This document shows, in pieces, positions 50,190-58,301 of a stretch of 64,000 nucleotides of DNA (its first letter is position 1; every line of letters starts with the position of its first letter). Where the stretch lies: positions 4,278,001-4,342,000 of the forward strand of contig NZ_AP022564.1 in NCBI RefSeq assembly GCF_010727125.1, given 5' to 3'. The notes under the pieces were generated by a model. The model did no database searches. It worked only from the letters and a program-made list of their open reading frames with translations, and had not been told where the DNA came from. Position numbers and translations under genes: made by a program. The DNA comes from Mycolicibacter terrae. Its GTDB lineage: Bacteria; Actinomycetota; Actinomycetes; Mycobacteriales; Mycobacteriaceae.

Positions 50190-50647
50190 CTTTGCGTCGA
50201 GTCGTCCGTGGTGAGCGGGCGGTCGCCGGTATCGACCAGAAAGACCGCGAGCAATTCCGCGGGTTCGGTGGCGCTGGCGTTCTCGCTGACGGTGTGGTGC
50301 GCCCCGGGCGATTCACTCCACGTCTCGCCGGCCTGATAAACGTGAGCGGGTTCGCCCTCGAGTTGACTCCGGACCGCGCCGGAGATCACGTAAGCCATGA
50401 TGAACGCCGATCCCGCGTGGTGGTGACCCGCACTCTTCGCCCCGGGCGGATAGCTGACCGTCACTGCTTCGAGCGATTTGCCCGCAACGTTGGTGGGGCG
50501 ATCGAAAACCGTGCGCACCACGGGTTGTTCCTCTGGGCTCTGCGGAGCCGGGTCGGCCCGAGTCACCGGCGTGACCAGCGTGCCGGCGATCAGGACGGCA
50601 AGTCCGACTGTTCGGCCCATTGTGCTGCCGACTCGCATCACAGTCAC
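50186..50647 (-). CDS. Exported cupin-domain protein
   Basis: A 153-residue protein. A signal peptide (to about VTRADPAP) is followed by one cupin barrel with HHHAGSAFIMAYVISG and the second metal His in PGAHHTV. Four histidines could hold a metal ion. AAGGAACC precedes the GTG at 50647. It stands between the quinone oxidoreductase and DoxX genes, 14 bp after the first and overlapping the second. The enzymatic role is unknown. Confidence 0.82.
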   Translation of the reverse strand: MTVMRVGSTMGRTVGLAVLIAGTLVTPVTRADPAPQSPEEQPVVRTVFDRPTNVAGKSLEAVTVSYPPGAKSAGHHHAGSAFIMAYVISGAVRSQLEGEPAHVYQAGETWSESPGAHHTVSENASATEPAELLAVFLVDTGDRPLTTDDSTQR

Positions 50648-50661
50648 GATCAGGTTCCTTT

Positions 50662-51582
50662 TCAGTCTTGGACGACGCGCAGGATGGTCTTGCCGTGGAT
50701 GCGCTTTTCGGGCGCGAATGCGGCGGGGGTTTCGGTGAGTGGCAGCACGGCACCCACCACCGGTGTGAGGCGCCCATCGCGTACCCGCGCGGCGAGGTCT
50801 GAAAGCCTGGCGCGATCGGCTTCGACAAGGAAGAAGATGGCCCGCCCGTCCTTCGGCCGGGTCTCGGGCGGTTCGGCGATGGTGACGAGCGTTCCGCCGG
50901 CGCGAACCAGAGCGGCCGAGCGGGCGAGGATCTCTCCGCCGATCACGTCGAACACCACGTCGACTTCGCCGGCGTCGTCGAGGTTTTCGTTCTCCAAGTC
51001 GAGAAAGTCATGGGCGCCGAGCGAAAGCGCCCGCTCGCGATCCGCGGTACGGCCGGTGCCGATGACGTGTGCGCCCACCTCGCGAGCGAGTTGCACCGCA
51101 ACCGACCCAACGCCCCCCGCGGCGCCATGGACCAGGACTGTTTGCCCCGCCGCCAGACGGCCGTGATCGAACAGGCCCTGCCAGGCGGCCAATCCGGAGA
51201 TCGGCAGGGCCGCTGCCACGGTGTGGTCGATGTCGACCGGCAGCGGCGCGAGGTTACGGGCTTCGACAGCGGTGTACTCCGCGAGTGATCCGTTGCGGGC
51301 CCAGTCGGTGAGGCCGAATACCCGTTGGCCTATGCCCAAGCCGGTGGTCCCGTAGCCCAACTCGACCACGACACCGGACAGTTCATGGCCTGGAATGCTC
51401 GGTGTCCGGTCACGACCGGCGCGGTCGGTCCAGGTGTGCGGCCACTCGAGCTCACCGGGGGTGAAACCCGCGGCGTGTACCCGCACGATGACCTCGCTGT
51501 CGGCCGCCTCGGGATAGGGCATGTCGGTCAGCGTCAATCCGGCAACGCCGGCGTCGCGGTCCTTCACAGTGATGGCTTGCAT
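50662..51582 (-). CDS. NADP-dependent quinone oxidoreductase-like protein (MDR superfamily)
   Basis: A 306-residue medium-chain reductase without the zinc ligands, so of the quinone oxidoreductase type. Motifs are IPGHELSGVVVELG, VLVHGAAGGVGSVAVQLAR (Rossmann) and IGTGRTADRERALSLGAHD. These enzymes reduce quinones, enones or other electrophiles. ATG 51582 (MQAITVKD) follows GGGAGGA; the open frame extends thirty codons further but crosses that site. First gene of the element F operon, with cupin and DoxX behind. Confidence 0.9.
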   Translation of the reverse strand: MQAITVKDRDAGVAGLTLTDMPYPEAADSEVIVRVHAAGFTPGELEWPHTWTDRAGRDRTPSIPGHELSGVVVELGYGTTGLGIGQRVFGLTDWARNGSLAEYTAVEARNLAPLPVDIDHTVAAALPISGLAAWQGLFDHGRLAAGQTVLVHGAAGGVGSVAVQLAREVGAHVIGTGRTADRERALSLGAHDFLDLENENLDDAGEVDVVFDVIGGEILARSAALVRAGGTLVTIAEPPETRPKDGRAIFFLVEADRARLSDLAARVRDGRLTPVVGAVLPLTETPAAFAPEKRIHGKTILRVVQD

Positions 51583-51725
51583 GGCAGATCCTCCCTGAAG
51601 TTGTTGACCTTGAACGACTCGTCGACGTTGATGGCTCGGCATCGCTTGTGCCGCCGCGGCTGCTGTGGTCAAGCCGCTCGCCTGGACACCTGATGCGGCT
51701 ACCTGCGTTCGCCATCTGTCGAGCC

Positions 51726-51783
51726 AGCATTTACCGGTGCGGGGTGAGTCGTCATCACCCCGCGGTGTGGTTCACCCGGGTGA
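51726..51783 (-). promoter_or_regulatory. Composite regulatory element F (oxidoreductase-cupin-DoxX promoter)
   Basis: Minus strand: TCACCC-GGGTGA at 51772-51783, GGGTGA at 51755-51760, TCACCC at 51742-51747, -10 AATGCT at 51726-51731. All four half-sites are perfect, with spacings 0, 11, 7, 10. It lies 143 bp before ATG 51582. Confidence 0.85.
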
Positions 51784-51794
51784 ATTCGAGGGCG

Positions 51795-53243
51795 TCAGCG
51801 GGCGGGCCCGGCGGTCAGGGCCGGTTGCACACCCGGGCGGTCGCGGCACAGCGCCGCGACGTCGCAAGGCACCGGGCGGTACCCGGCAGGCGGATTGGTT
51901 ATCCAGAGCGCAGCGCACAACGCGCCGAGGCCGAACAGCGCGGCGCTCGCCTCCAACACGTGGGCGAACCCGGCGGCGCTCACCGTACCCGCACCGATCA
52001 GGCCCATGGATGCGACCGCCATCAGCGCCGCCAGTCGTGAGACGGCGTTGTTGATCGCCGACGCCAAACCGCCGTATTCGGCCGGCACCGAGGCCAGCGC
52101 CACCGAGGTCAGCGGCGTGATGGTCGCGACAAGCCCGGCCGCCAGCACGATCATCCCGGGAAGCAGGTCGGTGATTGCGTGAAATCCAGCGGCTTTCGGA
52201 TGAATCAGCAATAGCCCGATGCCCGCCAAGGTCGGGCCGCCGATCAGAAACACCCGAGGACCCACCCGCTCGGCGACAAGGCCGACATGACGGGCGAACA
52301 CGAAGGACAGTGCCGGGATCGGCAGAGTGGCAACGCCGGTCGCGGTGGCTGAGTACCCGCCGATCTCTTGGGTGTACAGGACGATGGCAAGCGAGCCCAG
52401 GACCAACGCCCCGTAGACAAACGCGGTGGCGAGGTTGGTGGCAGCGAAGTTGCGAAAGGCGAACAGCGGCAAGGGAAGCATCGGAGAAGCGCTGCGCCGT
52501 TGTCCCTTCACAAAACCGGCCAGCGCCGCAATCCCGATTACCGATGGTGTGACGACCATCGGGTCGGTCCATCCGTAGTGCTGCGATTCGATGAGCGCAT
52601 ACACGATCGCCGCCAGTCCCAGCGCCGACAGGCACATCCCGGCGATGTCGATACGGGCGCCCGGAACCCGCCCCGGCATCGGGCAGAGCCAGAACGTCAG
52701 CGCATAGCCGATCGCCACGGGGGCCGCTGACAACACGAAAATCCAACGCCAGCCCAGGAGATCAACGGCCATTCCGCCCAGCAGGGGCCCCAGCGCAAAG
52801 GCGGTTCCCGTCCATCCGGTCCATACCCCGATCGCCTCAGACTGGCGCGCTTTGTCAAACACCGTGTCGATCAGGGCCAGCGAGCCCGGAACCAGGAACG
52901 CCGCTCCCAACCCCTGAATCAGGCGCGCGGTGATCAGCATCGCCGGTGAAGCAGCGGCGGCAGCCATCACCAAGCCCGCCCCGAAAGCCAACAGCCCGAA
53001 CCGTATTACCGGAACACGTCCGAACACATCCGAGATCGACCCGCCGGGCAGAATCGCCGCCGCCATCGTCAGCAGGTACCCGTCGATGATCCATTGCTGC
53101 AGAGCCAGGCCGCCACCGATATCACGCTCGATGGCCGGTAAGGCCAGGTTGATCACGGTGGAGTCGAGGAACGCGACCATGGACACCAACACTGCGACCG
53201 TCATCGCACGGCTGGTGGGTGCCGAGTCACGCAACGTGCTCAT
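51795..53243 (-). CDS. MFS drug exporter, DHA2 type
   Basis: A 482-residue protein with about 14 membrane helices, as in DHA2 exporters. It has LDSTVINLALPAIERDIGGG in helix 1, the loop motif GGSISDVFGRVPVIRFG, and motif C-like GPLLGGMAVDLLGWRWIF. AAGAGA precedes the ATG. Its promoter is element G, and it diverges from the LuxR-type regulator gene. The DHA2 class exports cationic or hydrophobic toxic compounds by proton exchange; the compound here is unknown. Confidence 0.9.
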   Translation of the reverse strand: MSTLRDSAPTSRAMTVAVLVSMVAFLDSTVINLALPAIERDIGGGLALQQWIIDGYLLTMAAAILPGGSISDVFGRVPVIRFGLLAFGAGLVMAAAAASPAMLITARLIQGLGAAFLVPGSLALIDTVFDKARQSEAIGVWTGWTGTAFALGPLLGGMAVDLLGWRWIFVLSAAPVAIGYALTFWLCPMPGRVPGARIDIAGMCLSALGLAAIVYALIESQHYGWTDPMVVTPSVIGIAALAGFVKGQRRSASPMLPLPLFAFRNFAATNLATAFVYGALVLGSLAIVLYTQEIGGYSATATGVATLPIPALSFVFARHVGLVAERVGPRVFLIGGPTLAGIGLLLIHPKAAGFHAITDLLPGMIVLAAGLVATITPLTSVALASVPAEYGGLASAINNAVSRLAALMAVASMGLIGAGTVSAAGFAHVLEASAALFGLGALCAALWITNPPAGYRPVPCDVAALCRDRPGVQPALTAGPAR

Positions 53244-53311
53244 CAGTGCCGTCTCTTCTCAGGCCTTCCGTCGCCGGCGGGTCGGTGGTTCGACCGCCGG
53301 CCGCTCAGGGC

Positions 53312-53369
53312 AGCTTCCACCTACGCGGCGTGCGTCGTCATCACCCCGACACCTGATTCACCCGGGTGA
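53312..53369 (-). promoter_or_regulatory. Composite regulatory element G (MFS exporter promoter)
   Basis: Minus strand: TCACCC-GGGTGA at 53358-53369, GGGTGA at 53341-53346, a degenerate GCACGC at 53328-53333, -10 GAAGCT at 53312-53317. Half-site 4 has two changes; spacing is unchanged. The 257 bp between this site and the LuxR-type gene hold nothing else that I recognise. Confidence 0.78.
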
Positions 53370-53626
53370 GTTGCCGAGCGTCGCCGTCGGGATTTGCTGC
53401 GAGTGGGGCGGGGGGTGCGCCTACACTGACTGCCAGCGCCGGCGACGACGAGAACAGGGGACGACACCCCGGGTATCGCCGGTGTCCGCACCGGGGGATG
53501 TCGCAGAACCAGCGTGCGGGGGCCGGTAGAGAACAACGGGGCTGTCGAGATGCCGCCCACGAACGGTGCCGCAATGCCGGTCTTGCGGTCTTGCCCTTGG
53601 GTTCAACGGATTCGAGGAGTTCGGAC

Positions 53627-55891
53627 GTGACCGACCCAACCGAACACAACGACGGCGATCCCGGAGAAGCCGCCCGAGCAGTCCTGCTCGACACCAAAGT
53701 GCATGTCCCGACCGCGGGGTCGCGGTTGGTCCACCGGGCTGCGCTGCTCGGTGCGCTGTCGGCAGGACACCGCCGTAAGCTCACGTTGTTGAGTGCGCCG
53801 GCAGGCTGGGGCAAGACGACATTGCTCGCCCAGTGGGCCGCGGAGGCGGGCAGGAACCAGCGGTTCGGCTGGCTGTCGCTTGATCCCTCCGACAACGACC
53901 CGGTGTGGTTCTGGATGTACGTGGTCGCCGCGCTGCAGAAGATCAGTTCCGACGTCGGGACTCGTGCGGTCGAACTCCTGGCGATGGGCGCCGATGCCGT
54001 TCAGGTCGTCCTGCCCACCCTGCTGAACGATCTGGAGGCGGTCCCTGACCCGATCGTGCTCATTCTCGACGATTACCACCTGGTGTCGAACCGAGCGGTT
54101 CACGAGCAGTTGTCCTTCGTCATCAGCCGGATGCCGGCGAATCTCCAGCTGGTAGTGGCCTCCCGATCCGACCCGAATCTGCCGTTGGCTCGACTGAGGG
54201 CCAGCGGCGATCTCGCCGAGGTGCGGGCCGACGATCTGCGGTTCGGGGCTGCCGAGGCGAACCATCTACTCAACGAGATGCTCGGGCTGGACCTGCCCGA
54301 CGCCGATATCCACCTGCTGCACCGGCGCACGGAAGGCTGGGTTGCCGGACTCTACCTTGCCGCACTCTCACTTGTCGGGCGCGCTGATTCCGCCGCGTTC
54401 ATCAAGAACTTCGCCGGCGATAACCGGCATATCGTCGACTATCTGATGGCCGAGGTGCTCGAGGGTCAGCCTCCGCAACTGCGCAGCTTTCTGCTCCGCA
54501 CCTCGGTCCTGGGACGCCTCAGCGGTGCACTGTGCGACGCGATCCTGCAGACGTCGGGTTCGGCCTCGGTCCTGGAGAAGATCGAGCGCGAGAACTTGTT
54601 TGTGGTGCCGTTGGACATGTCGCGTTGCTGGTATCGCTATCACCAGCTGTTCGGAGATTTGCTGCGGGCGGAGTTGCATCGCCTTGAACCCGATCTCGTC
54701 GCCGACTTGCACCGGCGCGCCGCGAACTGGTTCGAGACCGAGGGCCTCGTCGATGAAGCGGTGCGGCACCTGGTCGCTGCCGGCGAGATCACCCGCGGCG
54801 CGGATTTGATCGCCGACGACTGGGTCAATGAGTTCAACGGGGGCGGGCTTTCGACCGTCGCCGGCTGGCTCGATCTGCTTCCCGACGGGACGGTCCTACA
54901 GGACCCGCGGCTGAGCGTGGCCCGGGCCTGGCTTGCCCTGAGCACGGGTCACCTCGACGACGGCGCCGAGTGGATCGACGCGGTAGAGGCCGCGGCCTCG
55001 GCCGATGACGGCGCCCTCAGCGCTCAAGTCGTGGTGCTACGGGCGGTTCACGCGTTCAAGGCGGCTGACGTCACGGCCGCGCTCGAAGGGGCTCGCCGGG
55101 CGATCGAACTGGATCTCGGCGACGCCCCGCTGGCCCGACCAAGCGCTCACAGCATCTATGGGTCCGCGCTGTACTTTTCGGGTAGCACTGACGAAGCGCA
55201 GGCGGCTTTCCGACTGGCAGCGCAGGTTTCCGAGAAGGCGGGTGATCGTCGTGCCCGTAGCTACTCATTGGGCTATTCGGCGCTGATCTCGGCCGAAGAC
55301 GGTCAGCCCGCTGATGCCGAACGTCAGATCCGCCGCGCTTCCGGCAGCGCTCGGGACCTGGCGGACGGGGAGCACCTGGTCGACGCGATGGTCTCACTTG
55401 CCGTGGCCCGCCTGCTAGCCATGCGCGGTGACGGGACGGCCGCGGTAACCGCCGCCGATATGGCACTCCTGTCGGCCCGCCAGGGCGGGGCGGCCCTCGA
55501 GGTGGCTAAAGCGCTGCTGGTCAAAGCGGAGGTCTTCGAGTATCTCGGCGACCACCAGTCCGCGAAAGTCATCCTCCAAGAGGCCCGCACGCTGGTGCGC
55601 GGTTGCACCGATGCCGGCACAGCGTCGGCCGCGCTCGCTTCGGCCGAGCGGAGGGCGGGACTCGCGGTGAGCTCCCGTAACGCGGGCTGCGCGGTCGGTG
55701 AGGAGCTGACCCCCAAGGAACTCGAGGTCCTTCGCCTGCTCGCCACCCGGCTGTCGCGGCGGGAGATCGGTGTGCGGCTCTACATCTCGCTCAATACGGT
55801 CAAGACCCACCAGCGTGCCGTGTATCGCAAGCTCGGCGTCGAGCGCCGCGGCGCGGCGGTCAGTCGAGCGCGCGAGCTCGGTCTGTTGTAG
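53627..55891 (+). CDS. Large ATP-binding LuxR/MalT-type regulator (LAL)
   Basis: A 754-residue STAND-type regulator. The N-terminal NTPase has Walker A SAPAGWGKTTLLAQW (about residues 50-65) and Walker B IVLILDDYH; a long helical repeat region (about 350-680) follows; the C-terminal LuxR helix-turn-helix reads ELTPKELEVLRLLATRLSRREIG and SLNTVKTHQRAVYRKLGV. GAGGAG precedes the GTG at 53627. MalT-like proteins bind an inducer and ATP, oligomerise and activate promoters through GGGGA(T/G)GAGG-like boxes. It is the only such regulator among the nine composite elements, and I infer that it reads them. It has no full element itself. Confidence 0.9.
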   Translation: MTDPTEHNDGDPGEAARAVLLDTKVHVPTAGSRLVHRAALLGALSAGHRRKLTLLSAPAGWGKTTLLAQWAAEAGRNQRFGWLSLDPSDNDPVWFWMYVVAALQKISSDVGTRAVELLAMGADAVQVVLPTLLNDLEAVPDPIVLILDDYHLVSNRAVHEQLSFVISRMPANLQLVVASRSDPNLPLARLRASGDLAEVRADDLRFGAAEANHLLNEMLGLDLPDADIHLLHRRTEGWVAGLYLAALSLVGRADSAAFIKNFAGDNRHIVDYLMAEVLEGQPPQLRSFLLRTSVLGRLSGALCDAILQTSGSASVLEKIERENLFVVPLDMSRCWYRYHQLFGDLLRAELHRLEPDLVADLHRRAANWFETEGLVDEAVRHLVAAGEITRGADLIADDWVNEFNGGGLSTVAGWLDLLPDGTVLQDPRLSVARAWLALSTGHLDDGAEWIDAVEAAASADDGALSAQVVVLRAVHAFKAADVTAALEGARRAIELDLGDAPLARPSAHSIYGSALYFSGSTDEAQAAFRLAAQVSEKAGDRRARSYSLGYSALISAEDGQPADAERQIRRASGSARDLADGEHLVDAMVSLAVARLLAMRGDGTAAVTAADMALLSARQGGAALEVAKALLVKAEVFEYLGDHQSAKVILQEARTLVRGCTDAGTASAALASAERRAGLAVSSRNAGCAVGEELTPKELEVLRLLATRLSRREIGVRLYISLNTVKTHQRAVYRKLGVERRGAAVSRARELGLL

Positions 55892-55933
55892 TTCGCCGGT
55901 CTGACCACCGCCAGGTGCCGATGCTCATCTCAA

Positions 55934-55991
55934 TCACCCGGGCGAACGGACCGCGGGGGTGATGACGACTCACCCCGTCCGGCGGCACCCT
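55934..55991 (+). promoter_or_regulatory. Composite regulatory element H (DUF5709 gene promoter)
   Basis: TCACCC-GGGCGA at 55934-55945, GGGTGA at 55957-55962, TCACCC at 55970-55975, -10 CACCCT at 55986-55991. Spacings 0, 11, 7, 10. Half-site 2 has one change. Confidence 0.82.
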
Positions 55992-56065
55992 CATAGCGGA
56001 GAGCCGAGTGCGCGGCGGCGCCAACACGCAAGGGCCTCGCGGTTGCGGATATGGAGGTAGCGCCG

Positions 56066-56518
56066 ATGGATATGTCTGAGTTCGACGACGTGCAGGCTCA
56101 TCTGCTCGAACCGGAGGAAAGCACGGATTCGGAACAGACGGGCATCGACCTGGACGAAGGCTACTCACCCCCGGAACGCCCGCGTGAACTTCAGGCCTGG
56201 GGACTCACCGCCCGGGAAGCGCGAACCCATGAAAGCCTGGCGCGCCGACTTGCCCGTGAGCTGCCCGAGGTGACCGACCAGTGGGACGGCGATGGCATCG
56301 GTGATAGCGCCGACAGCGATGGCGAGGCGATCGACGACCAGGTCGGCGACATGCGGGCAGGCCGGCTCGTCTCCTTCGACTTCGACCCGACGGACCCGGC
56401 TGCGGAGTACCTCGCCCACGACGTCGGCATTGACGGCGGAGCCGCCTCGGCGGAAGAGGCCGCCATGCACATCGTTTCCGACGAGGATGTCCGCGGCTGG
56501 GGGTGGGAGCTGCAATGA
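56066..56518 (+). CDS. DUF5709 domain protein
   Basis: A 150-residue acidic soluble protein starting MDMSEFDDVQAHLLEPEES. It has the family pattern LDEGYSPPERPRELQAWGLTAREARTHESLARRLARELPE in parts, and the C-terminal AEYLAHDVGIDGGAASAEEAAMHI. Many mycobacteria have several DUF5709 proteins near stress genes; no function is known. ATG 56066 follows GGAGGTAG. Element H lies 74 bp upstream, element I immediately downstream. Confidence 0.8.
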   Translation: MDMSEFDDVQAHLLEPEESTDSEQTGIDLDEGYSPPERPRELQAWGLTAREARTHESLARRLARELPEVTDQWDGDGIGDSADSDGEAIDDQVGDMRAGRLVSFDFDPTDPAAEYLAHDVGIDGGAASAEEAAMHIVSDEDVRGWGWELQ

Positions 56519-56578
56519 CCTGGCAACCGTGCGTGTTCGGAGAAGGCGCAACCACGAATCTGCCTACTCGTCGGCACC

Positions 56579-56636
56579 TCACCCGGGTGAATTCCGAGCA
56601 GGGATGAGGACAACTCACCCGTCGTGCACCGATGGT
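56579..56636 (+). promoter_or_regulatory. Composite regulatory element I (RclC-like gene promoter)
   Basis: TCACCC-GGGTGA at 56579-56590, GGATGA at 56602-56607, TCACCC at 56615-56620, -10 GATGGT at 56631-56636. Spacings 0, 11, 7, 10. The half-site 3 context GGGATGAGG resembles a MalT box. Confidence 0.8.
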
Positions 56637-56669
56637 GGGTAGCACCTTTACACGCAGAATGGAGATCCG

Positions 56670-57167
56670 ATGTCACACGAGGGGGCCACGCCACTGTTGA
56701 TTGGCACGCCCATACAAGATCAACCGACCCGTGTGGCCGCATACATCGCGCGGTACGGACTGGTCGCAGTGCTCGCCTGGTTCGGTGCGATGAAGTTCAC
56801 TTCGTATGAAGCCCAGGGTATTTCACATTGGGTGGCCAATAGCCCGCTCATGAGTTGGATGTACCACGTCATCTCGGTCGACGCCTTCGGCCGGCTGAAC
56901 GGGTCCGTAGAGCTGATCACCGCCACCCTGCTGGCCCTCAAGCCGTGGTTGCCGAAGGCCGCGGTGGTGGGCGGCATATTCGCGTCGCTGTTCTTCGTGA
57001 CCACGCTGAGCTTCATGATCACCACGCCCGGCACCGGTGAGGCGTCTGCCGGTGGTTTCCCCGTTCTGTCTGCCGACGGTGAGTTCCTGATGAAGGACAT
57101 CGCACTCCTCGGCTTAGCGTTGTGGCTGCTGGCGGACGCCATAGAGGCAACCCGAGCGCAGAGATGA
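56670..57167 (+). CDS. RclC/YkgB-like DUF417 membrane protein
   Basis: A 165-residue protein with four membrane helices. Patterns include LAWFGAMKFTSYEAQGISHWVANSPLMSWMY, then VDAFGRLNGSVELITATLLAL and FLMKDIALLGLALWLL. This is the DUF417 family, whose E. coli member RclC (YkgB) belongs to the reactive-chlorine-resistance operon rclABC. GGAGATCC precedes the ATG. The stop overlaps the ATG of the flavoprotein remnant. The role in chlorine or electrophile tolerance is inferred from family and context. Confidence 0.85.
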   Translation: MSHEGATPLLIGTPIQDQPTRVAAYIARYGLVAVLAWFGAMKFTSYEAQGISHWVANSPLMSWMYHVISVDAFGRLNGSVELITATLLALKPWLPKAAVVGGIFASLFFVTTLSFMITTPGTGEASAGGFPVLSADGEFLMKDIALLGLALWLLADAIEATRAQR

Positions 57168-57322
57168 CATCGCCATCCCGTGACCATTACGACCTGATCG
57201 TCCTCGGCGCAGGCTCCGGCGGATCACCGAGCCGGCGCGAAACGTCCACACCCATCCCCACGCTGGGCGAAGGGCTGCAGGAATGCTTTCACGCCCTGGC
57301 CGGGGATGCGATCAACTTGTAG
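57164..57322 (+). pseudogene. Remnant of FAD pyridine-nucleotide disulfide oxidoreductase (RclA/MerA/Lpd type)
   Basis: The 52-codon frame joins the two ends of a flavoprotein. It starts MTSPSRDHYDLIVLGAGSGG, the FAD-binding opening, and after a short bridge ends PTLGEGLQECFHALAG, the C-terminal dimer block. Some 400 residues between them, including the redox disulfide, are missing. RclA of E. coli is such an enzyme and is a neighbour of RclC, so this is probably a decayed rclA-like gene. Its ATG overlaps the RclC-like stop (ATGA). Confidence 0.72.
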
Positions 57323-57387
57323 GCGGCCTCGGTAGCCGAATGGCGGCTGCGAAGTCACCGATCAACCGAATCAGGGGAAGGCTCATC

Positions 57388-58146
57388 ATGAAGATCGTAG
57401 TTATCGGCGGCCATGGGCTGATCGGCTCGAAGGTGGTGTCCACGCTCAGCGGACAGCGACACGACGTGATCGCCGCGTCACGTCGCACAGGAGTGGACAC
57501 CCTCTCCGGTGAGGGCCTGGCCGACGTCGTCTCCGGCGCCGATGTATTGGTGGACGTGGCCGATTCACCATTGTTCGACGACGAGCCGGTGATGCACTTC
57601 TTCACGACCGCGACCGCCAATCTCCTCGCTGCCGAGCGGGAAGCAGGAGTCGGACACCACGTCGCATTGTCTGTGGTCGGTGCGGAGGTCATGCCCGACA
57701 GTGGATACAACACGGCAAAGGCGGCCCAGGAGAAGCTGATCAAGGAGTCGGGCCGGCCCTATTCGATCGTGCGGGCGACACCGTTCTATGAGTTCGCGGT
57801 CGCCTTGGCCGATTCCGCGACGGATGGCGAGATCGTCCTGTTGCCGCCGGCGGTGTTTCGGCCGATCGCCGCCGACGACGTCGCTACCGCCGTGGCCCGC
57901 GCCGCCGTTGCGCGTCCGAGCAACGCGGTGAGCGAGATCGCCGGGCCCGACAAGATCGCCATGGACGACTTTGCGCGCAAGGGCCTTGCTGTCATCGGTG
58001 ATCGGCGCCGGGTCGTCGCCGACGCCCGGGCACCGTACTTCGGGGCGGTGATCGACGATCACAGTCTCGCCCCCGATGAGCACGCCACCATCTTCAGCAC
58101 CCGATACTCCGACTGGCTCGACGCACGCGCCGACCACAGCGCTTAG
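57388..58146 (+). CDS. NAD(P)-binding atypical SDR
   Basis: A 252-residue protein of the NmrA/atypical SDR type, from ATG 57388 with AGGGGAAGG ahead. The dinucleotide motif is VIGGHGLIGSKVV and the sequence continues GADVLVDVADSP, then YNTAKAAQEKLIKESGRPYSIVRATPFYEF and FRPIAADDVATAV. The YxxxK catalytic pair is not in canonical form, so it may be a sensor or quinone/aldehyde reductase. It probably belongs to the element I operon. Confidence 0.85.
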   Translation: MKIVVIGGHGLIGSKVVSTLSGQRHDVIAASRRTGVDTLSGEGLADVVSGADVLVDVADSPLFDDEPVMHFFTTATANLLAAEREAGVGHHVALSVVGAEVMPDSGYNTAKAAQEKLIKESGRPYSIVRATPFYEFAVALADSATDGEIVLLPPAVFRPIAADDVATAVARAAVARPSNAVSEIAGPDKIAMDDFARKGLAVIGDRRRVVADARAPYFGAVIDDHSLAPDEHATIFSTRYSDWLDARADHSA

Positions 58147-58152
58147 GGCCGA

Positions 58153-58210
58153 TCACCCGGGTGAACGCGGCGCCGGGGTGATGACACGTCACCCGGATCG
58201 GCGGCAATCT
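58153..58210 (+). promoter_or_regulatory. Composite regulatory element J (SDR-MsrB-MsrA promoter)
   Basis: TCACCC-GGGTGA at 58153-58164, GGGTGA at 58176-58181, TCACCC at 58189-58194, -10 CAATCT at 58205-58210. All half-sites are perfect; spacings 0, 11, 7, 10. The -35 ATGACA is the closest to consensus of the set. Confidence 0.85.
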
Positions 58211-58301
58211 CGAGTAGCGCCCGTTTTGGGCCGACTCGAATTCGGATAACGACGGCCCGACACGCCGGCTGTCAGATGAGATCAGGATAGGAAGGCCGGA
58301 C

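Noticed and set aside
51761..51784. DosR-type or LexA-type binding sites
   Set aside because: The palindrome TTCACCCGGGTGAA does not match the DosR consensus (GGGACT-type) or the mycobacterial LexA box (TCGAAC-type).
31211..58210. The repeated motif as a mobile or REP-type repeat family
   Set aside because: Only half-sites and promoter positions are conserved; the N11 and N7 spacers and flanks vary and there are no target duplications or transposase.
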